DNA of 64,000 nt. Source: Nocardioides sp. REDSEA-S33_B3. GTDB taxonomy: Bacteria > Actinomycetota > Actinomycetes > Propionibacteriales > Nocardioidaceae. The DNA is taken from contig LUPK01000057.1 of the NCBI GenBank assembly GCA_001627335.1, positions 16,183 through 80,182 of the forward strand. Direction: 5' to 3'. The position numbers were made by a program, and so were the translations under genes. Positions within the stretch are counted from its first letter, which is position 1; each line of letters opens with the position of its first letter. Of the stretch, positions 45,806 to 53,696 are shown piece after piece. Below the pieces are notes generated by a model. The model was given only the letters and a program-made list of their open reading frames with translations. It had not been told where the DNA came from and made no database searches.

Positions 45806-45809
45806 CCCT

Positions 45810-45903
45810 CGCTGGTCGGCCAGCGAGCGCAGCGAGCCTCGAGACCCCAGCAAGGCTCACGAGGTCTCGAGGCTCGTCGCTGGCGCTCCTCGCACCTCGA
45901 CCG
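45810..45903. repeat. Dispersed GGTCGAG repeat acting between convergent genes
   Basis: A long inverted arrangement (CTCGCTGGTCGGCCAGCGAG ... CCTCGAGACC ... GGTCTCGAGG ... CACCTCGACCGACGG) between the stops of the DUF4032 gene and the ABC operon. The perfect pair CCTCGAGACC (45837-45846) and GGTCTCGAGG (45862-45871) would form a hairpin, probably a bidirectional terminator. Confidence 0.7.
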
Positions 45904-45912
45904 ACGGAGCGA

Positions 45913-46482
45913 TCAGGGCTTGCAGACCCGGCAGGGGGTGAGATGGGCCGCGTCGGGCCCGGCGGGGCGCAGGTCGTCGCGGTGGGCGATCAGCGAGCAG
46001 TCGCGGCGGTGCAGGGTGGTGCCGTCACCGGCGACGACCGGCAGCGCGGCGGCGTCGGTGGCCGGCGCGGAGACCGCGGCGGCACGCGAGGTGACGTCGG
46101 CGAGCACCAGCAGGGTGTCGGCCAGGCGCTTGGAGGACTCGCGGCCGTCGTCGGCGATGCGGGCCAGCCAGGCCCCGAAGTAGAGGAACCCACCGGTGAA
46201 GGTCAGGCCCAGGCCGAGCAGGCCGCCGGAGACCAGGTAGGAGATCTGGTCGTACTCGTACGGCGTGTTGGCCGCGCCGTACCACCCCAGCACGATCACC
46301 ACGAGCCCCAGCGGCAGCAGCACGGCGCCGGCCCAGAAGAGCACAACCTGCAGCAGCTTGTAGTGGTTGTTGACCAGCGGGGCCGCACCCGAGCCGCTAC
46401 CCCGCGAGCCGGCGCGCGGCATCGCGGCGCCGGCGCCGAGGCGGGACCCGGAGGCGGGGGCGGAGACGGTGGTGTCGGTCAT
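45913..46482 (-). CDS. Two-helix membrane protein with Ada-like metal-site motif
   Basis: 189 residues. After a flexible N-terminus there are two membrane helices (VVLFWAGAVLLPLGLVVIVL and SYLVSGGLLGLGLTFTGGFLYF). The C-terminus ends TLHRRDCSLIAHRDD ... LTPCRVCKP, with a Cys then Cys-x2-Cys pattern like the zinc site of Ada-type/deoxyribose-binding small domains. It is the last gene of the ABC import operon, 63 bp after the secreted anchor protein. Function unknown; a sensor or assembly factor for the transporter is a guess. Confidence 0.75.
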   Translation of the reverse strand: MTDTTVSAPASGSRLGAGAAMPRAGSRGSGSGAAPLVNNHYKLLQVVLFWAGAVLLPLGLVVIVLGWYGAANTPYEYDQISYLVSGGLLGLGLTFTGGFLYFGAWLARIADDGRESSKRLADTLLVLADVTSRAAAVSAPATDAAALPVVAGDGTTLHRRDCSLIAHRDDLRPAGPDAAHLTPCRVCKP

Positions 46483-46545
46483 CGAGGACTCCGTTTCGGA
46501 CGGTGTGGCGAGGTGGGGGTGACGAGGGGTCGGTGGAGGGGGCGG

Positions 46546-48360
46546 TCAGGCCTTGCGGAGGTCCGGCAGACCGGACTCCAGGCCGTGGGCGCAGCTGACT
46601 CCGCCGCCGAGGGCGAGCAGGCCGAGCCGGCGCAGGTAGGACCCGAGCACGGTGGCGGCCAGGATGCCGCCGAAGAACAGCGCACCGGGGATGGAGAAGA
46701 GCTCGGGCAGGCCGGCTCCGACGGGGCCGGCGTCGGTGAGGGCGCCGTCGTCCCCGATCGCGGGCTCGCCACCACCGGCCGGGGCCGGGTCGCTGGCGGG
46801 CAGGTCGCCGCCGCCGAGGTCTCCGCCACCGGTGCCGGTACCGGTGCCGGTGCCGGTGTCGACCGGGCTGGTCGGGTCGTTGTCGGCGTCGCCCGGCTCG
46901 ACCTCGGGGATCTCGATCTCCGGGCTGGTGTCGACCACCGCCGAGGCGTTGCCCAAGGTGATGACGAACTTGGGGGCGAGGTTCAGCGCGGCGCCCAGCA
47001 GGCTCTTGAGCTGGCCGGCCTCCTCCGGGAACGGCAGCCCGGCGATGGCCTCGGCGATCGCGTCGATCGGCAGCCCGCCGTTGACCAGCTGGGTGCGCAG
47101 GACGCCGGCGTCGATGACGACCTGGAGGCCGCCGACGGCGACGGTGCCCTTGTCACCCTCGCGCTCCTCGGTCGGCTGGGGCAGCAGCAGCTGGATCCCG
47201 AGTGCCTCGAGCGCCTGGTTGGGGTCGGCCGGCAGGCCGGGCAGGTCCTGCGGGGTGCCGGCGGCCTCGAAGCCGTCGGAGCCGTAGCGGAACTTCTGGC
47301 CCGCGATGGTGAGCGTGCCGTAGTCGGTGACGCCCTTGACGGTCGCCTTGGCGCCGTCGCTGGTGGTGCGGGCGGTGGAGACGAGGCCGTCGAGGGTGAT
47401 GATGCCGCCGAGCAGGCTGACCTCACCGACCACCGACCGCGAGACGGCCTTGACCCGCTCGATGCCGTCGTCGTCGGTGCTGCGGGTCACCGTCGAGCTG
47501 GCGCCCACGCCACCGAGGTCGATCACCGCGGCGAGCTGGGCCGGGATCGGGCACTCGACCTCCTCCTCGGCCGCCTTCGCGCCGCCCTTCTGGCCCTTCT
47601 GACCAGTGGTCGACAGCGCGCCGCCGGTCAGCGTGGTCACGGTCTGGTCCACGGTCGAGGACAGCGCCTGGCCGAGGCCGGGGATACCGGGGAACGGCAG
47701 GTCGGGCAGACCGGGCAGGCCTGGGATCGGACCCTCGTCCTCGCCGCCCTCGCCGCCCTCGCCCTCCTCGGCCGGGGCCGCGTCGGGCTGGCCCAGACGG
47801 CAGTCGGTGGAGTAGCCGGCCAGCGCCGTGGTCTTCTCCGCCGAGGCGCTGGTGCGCGAGATGCTGCCGGGGAAGTCCTCGCTGGACTCCGACTCCGGGC
47901 CGGCCGGGTGGTTGGAGTTCACCTGGACCGGGTAGCCCTGCTCGGCGATCGGGCCGGCCAGCTCGGGCGGGAGGCCGAGGTTCTCGATGATGGTCTTGAA
48001 GCCCTGGCCGACCGCGTCGCCGGGCCAGAAGTACGACGCCCGGCCGCGCGAGGTGGAGGAGTCGGCCTTGACGTTGGAGTAGCCGAGGTTGAGCTCGGCC
48101 TGGGGGCTGGCCGGGATCGGGATGGTCGGCTCGTAGATCTCCACGCGCACCGGCGTCGCCGTCGTGGTGGCGGCGTACCCGGCGAACTCCGGGTCGGCGG
48201 CGCGCAGCGGCGAGCCGGTGGCCGCCGAGACTGCCGAGGGAGCCGCCGGGGCGGCAGTGCCGGTGGTGACCGGCAGCGCCAGCGACACCAGGGCCGCCGC
48301 CGCGAGACCGGCGCCCAGGCGGGCCGCCGGGCGGGTGGAAGTGGTGCGTCGGCCGCTCAT
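46546..48360 (-). CDS. Secreted, C-terminally membrane-anchored protein of the ABC operon
   Basis: 604 residues with a Sec signal (RLGAGLAAAALVSLALPVTTGTAA) and a C-terminal helix (IPGALFFGGILAATVLGSYL) followed by a short cytoplasmic tail with one cysteine. The extracellular part is acidic, has Gly/Pro-rich linkers (PIPGLPGLPDLPFPGIPGLG, DTGTGTGTGTGGGDLGGGD) and beta-rich segments around SLLGGIITLDGLVSTARTT. No LPXTG motif. I recognise no family. Its ATG overlaps the stop of the LivF-type gene (ATGA), so it is made with the transporter and could capture or deliver substrate at the cell surface. Confidence 0.8.
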   Translation of the reverse strand: MSGRRTTSTRPAARLGAGLAAAALVSLALPVTTGTAAPAAPSAVSAATGSPLRAADPEFAGYAATTTATPVRVEIYEPTIPIPASPQAELNLGYSNVKADSSTSRGRASYFWPGDAVGQGFKTIIENLGLPPELAGPIAEQGYPVQVNSNHPAGPESESSEDFPGSISRTSASAEKTTALAGYSTDCRLGQPDAAPAEEGEGGEGGEDEGPIPGLPGLPDLPFPGIPGLGQALSSTVDQTVTTLTGGALSTTGQKGQKGGAKAAEEEVECPIPAQLAAVIDLGGVGASSTVTRSTDDDGIERVKAVSRSVVGEVSLLGGIITLDGLVSTARTTSDGAKATVKGVTDYGTLTIAGQKFRYGSDGFEAAGTPQDLPGLPADPNQALEALGIQLLLPQPTEEREGDKGTVAVGGLQVVIDAGVLRTQLVNGGLPIDAIAEAIAGLPFPEEAGQLKSLLGAALNLAPKFVITLGNASAVVDTSPEIEIPEVEPGDADNDPTSPVDTGTGTGTGTGGGDLGGGDLPASDPAPAGGGEPAIGDDGALTDAGPVGAGLPELFSIPGALFFGGILAATVLGSYLRRLGLLALGGGVSCAHGLESGLPDLRKA

Positions 48361-49067
48361 GCGGCACCTCCCAGGATGACGTCGGACATCGTCTCGAGGA
48401 TCTCCCCGGGCTCGCCGGTGGCGACCACACGGCCACCGGACATGACGGCGGCGTAGTCGGAGATCTTCAGCGCCGTGCGGGCGAACTGCTCGATGCACAG
48501 GATGGAGACGCCGGTCTCGGTGATCCGACCGACGGTCTCGTAGAGCTCGTCCACGATGAGGGGCGCGAGCCCCATGGACAGCTCGTCGAGCAGCAGCAGC
48601 GCCGGGTCGGAGGCCAGCGCCCTCGACATCGCGACCATCTGCTGCTCGCCGCCCGACATGGTGCCCGCGAACTGCTTGCGGCGCTCCTTGAGCCGGGGGA
48701 AGTAGGCGAAGGCGGTCTCCAGCACGGCCTCGGCCGGCACGCCGGCGTACGACATCAGCAGGAGGTTCTCCTCGACCGTGAGGTTCGGGAAGACCGAGCG
48801 TCCCTCGGGGATGGTGCACAGCCCGAGCCGGGCCAGCTCCTCGGGCCCGGAGGCCTTCACGTGCACGCCGCCGAGGTGGATGTCGCCCGAGGTGGGCTTC
48901 TTCTGCCCGGAGATCACCTTGACCAGCGTGGACTTGCCGGCACCGTTGGGCCCCAGCAGCGCCATCACCGCCCCCTTGGGGACGACCAGGTCGACGCCGC
49001 GCAGCACCTCGATGCGGCCGTAGGCCGCGTGCAGGTCGACGACCTCGAGGATCGGTACGCCGCTCAT
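48357..49067 (-). CDS. ABC transporter ATP-binding protein, LivF type
   Basis: 236 residues, the usual LivF size. Walker A is GPNGAGKST, the signature LSGGQ is present as MSGGEQQ, Walker B is LLLLDELSMGLAP and the H-loop residue is replaced as Q in CIEQFA, which is normal for LivF. Its ATG overlaps the LivG stop (ATGA). It energises the fused permease encoded at 49938-51977. Confidence 0.95.
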   Translation of the reverse strand: MSGVPILEVVDLHAAYGRIEVLRGVDLVVPKGAVMALLGPNGAGKSTLVKVISGQKKPTSGDIHLGGVHVKASGPEELARLGLCTIPEGRSVFPNLTVEENLLLMSYAGVPAEAVLETAFAYFPRLKERRKQFAGTMSGGEQQMVAMSRALASDPALLLLDELSMGLAPLIVDELYETVGRITETGVSILCIEQFARTALKISDYAAVMSGGRVVATGEPGEILETMSDVILGGAA

Positions 49068-49948
49068 GCCTCGGCTCCTTCCCGGACCGCCGGGATGACG
49101 AGTGTGTCGTCGGTCACAACCGGCAGGTCGGTCCTGGTGTGCCCGTCCGCGTCGCCGTCCTCGTCGGAATAGCCGAGGTAGGCCTTCTGGACGGCGGGGT
49201 CGCGACGAATCTCCGCCGGGTCGCCGGAGGCGATGATCGAGCCGAAGTCGAGGACGTGGATGGTGTCGCAGACCGCCATCACCAGGTCCATGTCGTGCTC
49301 GACCATGAGGATCGCGCGGCCCTCGGCGGCCAGGTCGCGCAACAGCTCGCCGAACGCGTCGGTCTCGGTCTCGTCCAGGCCCGAGGACGGCTCGTCGAGC
49401 AGCAGCAGCTTCGGGTCGCCGGCCAGGCAGCGGGCCAGCTCGAGCAGGCGCGCGGTGCCGGTGGGGATGGAGTCGGCGCGCTCCTGGGCGTACGCCGCGA
49501 TCCCGACCCGCTCCAGCAGCGCGTCGATGTTCTTCCCGTGGCCCCCGCCGGGCAGCAGGCCCGCCAGCGCACCGCGGTGGATGTCCGCGGCGACCCGGAC
49601 GTTGTCGCGCACCGACAGCGACCCGAAGGCCTCCAGGCGCTGGAACGTGCGGCCCATGCCCCGCTTCGAGCGCCGGTGCACCGGCATGGACGTGACGTCC
49701 TTGCCCTGGAACCGGACCTTGCCCCGGGTCGGCTTCTGCAGCCCGCTGATCACGTTGAAGCAGGTGGTCTTGCCGGCGCCGTTGGGCCCGATCAGGCCGG
49801 TCACGGTGCCGGGGTCGGCGGTGAAGCAGGCCTCGTTGACGGCCGTGACACCACCGAACTGGACGACCACGTGGTCGACCTCGAGCAGCGGCCCGCCGCG
49901 CACGTCGGCGCGGTGGCCGCCCCCGCTGGGGACAGGACTACTGGACAC
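49064..49948 (-). CDS. ABC transporter ATP-binding protein, LivG type
   Basis: 294 residues. Walker A GPNGAGKTT, the LivG-specific GMGRTFQRLEAF segment, signature region PTGTARLLELARCLAGD (SGGQ degenerate to TGTA), Walker B LLLLDEPSSGLD and H-loop VEHDMDLV. The signature deviation is notable. A C-terminal tail (~30 residues, acidic) exceeds the usual length. The GTG at 49948 overlaps the permease stop by 11 bases; an earlier start would add residues without homology. Confidence 0.93.
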   Translation of the reverse strand: MSSSPVPSGGGHRADVRGGPLLEVDHVVVQFGGVTAVNEACFTADPGTVTGLIGPNGAGKTTCFNVISGLQKPTRGKVRFQGKDVTSMPVHRRSKRGMGRTFQRLEAFGSLSVRDNVRVAADIHRGALAGLLPGGGHGKNIDALLERVGIAAYAQERADSIPTGTARLLELARCLAGDPKLLLLDEPSSGLDETETDAFGELLRDLAAEGRAILMVEHDMDLVMAVCDTIHVLDFGSIIASGDPAEIRRDPAVQKAYLGYSDEDGDADGHTRTDLPVVTDDTLVIPAVREGAEA

Positions 49949-51977
49949 CGGCGGTCTCCTTCCGGCCTTCGGTCCCCTCGGGACCTGCCTGGTGGGACGC
50001 ACCGCCGAGACCGACGGTGTCGAGGGTGGCCTCGGCGTGCGCGTTGGCGTCCTGCTCGGCGCGGGCGTGCTCGCGCATCCCCCCGAGGGACCCGCCGGGC
50101 ACCGGCAGCACGGGTATCCGCTCGCGGATGCGGTTGCCGAAGCGGCGGTCGAGGAGGTGGCCGAGGCGGAAGAGCTGGTTGGCCAGGCCGTTGGGGTCGC
50201 GGGCCAGCAGGATCGCGCCGACGGCGATGACCACGAAGAACAGGCCGGCGATCTGGGGGTAGTCGGCCTGGAGGACCGGCAGCATCATCAGGCCGATGCC
50301 GCCGAGGGCGGCCCCGGTCACCGAGGTCACGCCGAAGACCACCGCGAGCAGCAGCAGGGTGAAGGACCCGAAGAACTGGAACTCCGCCGCGCCGACGGTG
50401 CCGCGGAGCCCGGCGTACAGGGCGCCGGCGACGCCGGCCATGCCGGCCGAGACCGCGAAGAGCCCGACGCGGAACCACCGCTGGTCCAGCCCGAGGGTGC
50501 CGCAGGCGGCAGGGCTGTCGCGCAGGGCGACGAGCATGCGGCCCAGCGGTCCCGCGCGGACCACCAGCAGGCCCAGGCCCATCACCACGAAGAAGAGCGC
50601 CATCACCCAGACGTAGGCGCTGGTGGACTCGACCTGGAAGGTGAGGATCGAGAGCCGCTCGGCGTTGAGCGAGCCGTTGAAGCCGAACGCGAAGTCGGCC
50701 TGGAAGATCATCTTGTCCATGATCACCGCGAAGGCGAGCGTGGCCAGCGCGAGGTAGAGACCGGTCAGCCGGATCACCGGCAGCGCCACCAGGGCCCCGA
50801 CGCCGGCGGCCACCAGGCCGGCCAGCAGCACGCCGACCAGGTTGGGCTGGTCGAGCTTGACGTAGGCCAGCGCACCGACCCCGACGAAGGTGATCTGGGC
50901 GAGCGAGACGTGCCCGCCGTACCCGGTGAGCAGCACCATCGAGAGCATCACGATCGCGTACGTCGCCGCCGTCCCGACCAGCAGCAGGTTGGCCTCGCTC
51001 ATGCCGCTGGCCAGCAGCATCACGCCCAGCAGCAGGGCGCCGGACCAGCCCAGCGCCTTGAAGGGGCTGGGCAGCGGCGCGGACACGATGCCCTTGACCT
51101 GACCGATGCGCAGCTGCGCCTGCGGCATCGCGATGATCACGGCGAAGAGGAACAGCGCCGGCACCACGTTGCGCACGGAGTTGAGCAGGCCCTCGGTGGG
51201 CAGGTAGCCCGAGGCGTAGGAGGTGATCAGGCCCAGCGCCATCGCGCCGACGAAGGTGAGCGGGAGGTTCTTCAGCCGACCGAGGATCGCGGCGGCGAAG
51301 GCGTTGATCACCAGCAGCAGCAGGGCGTAGTAGTCCAGGCCGATGGTGGAGACCAGCAGCACGCCGGCCAGGGCGGCCAGGGAGGTGCCGATCGCCCACG
51401 AGAGCGCCGCGACCCTCTCCGGCTGACCGCCGAAGAGCTTGAGCAGCTCGGGGTTGTCGACCGAGGCCCGCATGGCGGTGCCGATCCGGGTGCGGTTGAG
51501 CAGGACGTACAGGCCGACGGCCACCACGAGGGACAGGGCGATGGTGAGCACCTGGTGGGCGGTGATGAAGAAGCCGAACATCTCGAAGGAGGTGCCGGCG
51601 AAGAACGGCTGCACCGAGCGCGCCTCGGGCGGCCAGACCTGCTGGGCCAGGCCCAGCGTGGCCACCAGGATCGCCACGGTCACCACCAGGGAGACCGAGA
51701 CGGGCGCGTCACCGAGGTCGCGGGCGACGAAGCGCTGGAGGAACCATCCGATGCCCGGCGCCACCACGAACAGCACCAGCGCCAGGGCGAGCAGCGTCGG
51801 CATGCCCTGCCGGACGCTGAAGTCCCAGAAGACGAAGGACAGCAGCATGCCCAGCGCGCCGTGGGCGATGTTGAACACCCGCGTCGTGGAGTAGGTCAGC
51901 ACCAGTCCGGAGGCCGCGATGGCGTAGGCCGCCCCCGAGACCAGTCCGAAGATGGTGAAGGCGAGGAACGAGCTCAT
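49938..51977 (-). CDS. Fused LivH-LivM branched-chain-type ABC permease
   Basis: 679 residues containing both permease halves that are usually two proteins. Residues 1-290 are LivH-like (GLVSGAAYAIAASGLVLTYSTTRVFNIAHG; later RASVDNPELLKLFGG, the cytoplasmic coupling loop). Residues ~320-640 are LivM-like (YAIVMLSMVLLTGYGGHVSLAQITF; coupling loop LVALRDSPAACGTLG). About 16-18 helices are expected, followed by a ~60-residue polar tail. The ATG overlaps the substrate-binding-protein stop by one base (TGATG). Confidence 0.94.
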   Translation of the reverse strand: MSSFLAFTIFGLVSGAAYAIAASGLVLTYSTTRVFNIAHGALGMLLSFVFWDFSVRQGMPTLLALALVLFVVAPGIGWFLQRFVARDLGDAPVSVSLVVTVAILVATLGLAQQVWPPEARSVQPFFAGTSFEMFGFFITAHQVLTIALSLVVAVGLYVLLNRTRIGTAMRASVDNPELLKLFGGQPERVAALSWAIGTSLAALAGVLLVSTIGLDYYALLLLVINAFAAAILGRLKNLPLTFVGAMALGLITSYASGYLPTEGLLNSVRNVVPALFLFAVIIAMPQAQLRIGQVKGIVSAPLPSPFKALGWSGALLLGVMLLASGMSEANLLLVGTAATYAIVMLSMVLLTGYGGHVSLAQITFVGVGALAYVKLDQPNLVGVLLAGLVAAGVGALVALPVIRLTGLYLALATLAFAVIMDKMIFQADFAFGFNGSLNAERLSILTFQVESTSAYVWVMALFFVVMGLGLLVVRAGPLGRMLVALRDSPAACGTLGLDQRWFRVGLFAVSAGMAGVAGALYAGLRGTVGAAEFQFFGSFTLLLLAVVFGVTSVTGAALGGIGLMMLPVLQADYPQIAGLFFVVIAVGAILLARDPNGLANQLFRLGHLLDRRFGNRIRERIPVLPVPGGSLGGMREHARAEQDANAHAEATLDTVGLGGASHQAGPEGTEGRKETAGVQ

Positions 51978-53482
51978 CAGGAGACCTCCGTGATCCCTGC
52001 GCAGGTGTACTTGGTGCCTCCGATCGGCACCCACGTGCCGCCCTTGACCTGCACGAAGCGCCAGCACTCGCCCGTGCGCTTGGGACCGACCTCCTGCGGG
52101 CTGTGCATGCCGTTGGCGGTCCACTTGGTGACCCCGCGCATGGCCTGGACCAGCGCCGGTCGGGTCAGCTTGCCGCCCAGCTTGCTGGCCTGCTCGACGA
52201 AGAGGCGGGCCGCGGACCAGGCGAAAAGGCCGAAGAAGTCGGGGGTGGCGCCCGGCTTCGTCTGCTGCAGCCACTGGAGGTAGAGCTGCATCTCGGCGTT
52301 GCTCGCGGCCTCCTCGAACGGGACGAAGTTGATGAAGGCGACCGTGCCCTCCGCGGCGCTGCCGGCACCCTCGAGGTAGTCGGGGTGGTAGGCGGTGGGG
52401 TCGACGACGTAGACGTCGGGCTTGTAGCCCTGCTGCTGCATGGTCTGCGCGAGCCGGACGTACTGCGGGACGCCGCCCAGGAACTGCACGTGGCGGGCGC
52501 CGTTGTCCTTGAGGCCCTGGACGTAGGGGGCGTAGTTGAACTCGGCGGTGTCGACGCTCTGCTCGTAGACGAACTTCATGCCACGCGCCTTCATCGCCTT
52601 GGGCTGCAGCCGGCCGTTCTCACCGGCCGCACCGGCGTTGAGGTAGACCATGGCGGCCTTCTGCGCGGCCTCGGGGAAGGTTTTCTTCAAAAAGTCGGGC
52701 ACGGCGTTCTGGAACTGGGTGGCCACCGTGGACTGGGCGCCGAAGCAGGTGTCGCACGAGGAGCGCGCACCGGTCACCGCGGTGGAGCGGATGTCGGGGA
52801 TCCCGCAGTCCGCGGCGGTCTTGGCGCCGCCGGAGTCGAAGGCCGACATCGAGCCGACGGCGGCGAAGACGTTGTCGCACATGTCGACGTAGTTGCGCTG
52901 GTCGGCGCTGGCGTCGGTGCGGCTGTCGTAGTTCTTCAGCGCCAGCGACCGGCCGCAGATGCCGTCGGGGTTGCTGCGGTTGTAGTAGGCCACGAACGCC
53001 TTCACCGCGTCCTGCGCGGACTCGAACAGGCCCGGCACCGGACCGGAGATGTCGGAGGCGTTGCCGATGGTGATGGTGTCGTTGCTGATGCCGGTGGAGT
53101 TCTTGAACCCGTCGCAGCTGCCGGTCGGGATCGGCTCGTCGGAGCCGCCGTCGGGCGAGGAGCCGCTGCCCGACCCGCCGCCCGAGCTGCTCCCGGAGCC
53201 GGAGGAGCCCGAGCCCGAGGACCCGCTGCCGGAGGTGCCGGCGTCCCCGCCGGTGGAGCCGTCGACCGAGCCGGTGGTGCCGCCGTCGGCGCTGATCACC
53301 TCGCCGTCGGCCCCCACGACGACCCCGCCGGAGCCGACCGTGCCACCGCCGGCGACGGCCACCTCGTTCGGGTCGAGCTGGGAGCCGCAGGCGGCCAGGA
53401 GCAGGGCCAGGCCCGACGCGGCGATCGTCAGCGACGTACGACGGGCGCGGGGGGCGAAGCGGGGGGACCGCACGACGGTCAC
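51977..53482 (-). CDS. ABC substrate-binding lipoprotein 1
   Basis: 501 residues. The Tat-free lipoprotein signal ends LLAAC with Cys32. Residues 33-122 are a Gly/Ser/Asp-rich tether, followed by a type I periplasmic-binding fold of the LivK/ABC HAAT kind (ITIGNASDISGPVPGLFESAQDAVKAFVAYYN). Besides the lipid cysteine there are eight cysteines (e.g. SCDTCFGA, GECWRF, YTCAG), all conserved in the paralogue at 56663-58141, so disulfides are likely. First gene of the transporter operon, with KstR-like site C 23 bp upstream of the GTG. Ligand not amino-acid-like with any certainty. Confidence 0.92.
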   Translation of the reverse strand: MTVVRSPRFAPRARRTSLTIAASGLALLLAACGSQLDPNEVAVAGGGTVGSGGVVVGADGEVISADGGTTGSVDGSTGGDAGTSGSGSSGSGSSGSGSSSGGGSGSGSSPDGGSDEPIPTGSCDGFKNSTGISNDTITIGNASDISGPVPGLFESAQDAVKAFVAYYNRSNPDGICGRSLALKNYDSRTDASADQRNYVDMCDNVFAAVGSMSAFDSGGAKTAADCGIPDIRSTAVTGARSSCDTCFGAQSTVATQFQNAVPDFLKKTFPEAAQKAAMVYLNAGAAGENGRLQPKAMKARGMKFVYEQSVDTAEFNYAPYVQGLKDNGARHVQFLGGVPQYVRLAQTMQQQGYKPDVYVVDPTAYHPDYLEGAGSAAEGTVAFINFVPFEEAASNAEMQLYLQWLQQTKPGATPDFFGLFAWSAARLFVEQASKLGGKLTRPALVQAMRGVTKWTANGMHSPQEVGPKRTGECWRFVQVKGGTWVPIGGTKYTCAGITEVS

Positions 53483-53504
53483 CGGACCTCCTGAGGGTGA
53501 GAAC

Positions 53505-53518
53505 TAGAACGTGTCCTA
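53505..53518. promoter_or_regulatory. KstR-like operator C (ABC import operon)
   Basis: TAGAAC-GT-GTCCTA: one base off TNNAACNNGTTNNA (GTC for GTT). It is 23 bp upstream of the substrate-binding-protein start. Confidence 0.55.
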
Positions 53519-53605
53519 CTGGGTAACGATCGCCACATCGGAAGGTGACGCGACACACACATGCAAAGGTGTGGCGCCCCCGGCCGTATAGACCGTCTCG
53601 ACAGG

Positions 53606-53619
53606 TGGAACACGTTCTA
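53606..53619. promoter_or_regulatory. KstR-like operator D (sulfatase gene)
   Basis: TGGAAC-AC-GTTCTA matches TNNAACNNGTTNNA exactly and is 78 bp before the sulfatase ATG. It shares the divergent region with site C, whose centre is 101 bp away. Confidence 0.65.
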
Positions 53620-53649
53620 GTTCTTCACAGTCGTACGGCCGGATCAAAG

Positions 53650-53665
53650 TGTCAGACGACTGACA
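53650..53665. promoter_or_regulatory. TGTCAG-N4-CTGACA dyad before the sulfatase
   Basis: Perfect 6-bp arms 32 bp before the sulfatase ATG. A candidate site for the TetR encoded downstream at 56000-56644, giving the sulfatase gene two overlapping controls. Confidence 0.5.
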
Positions 53666-53696
53666 GAACGGCTCCGGCGGTCCTACTGTGCCCGTC

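Noticed and set aside
51977..53482. Simple annotation as branched-chain amino acid binding protein
   Set aside because: The fold is LivK-like, but the cysteine-rich domain, long tether and KstR-like operator make amino acids an unsafe substrate call.
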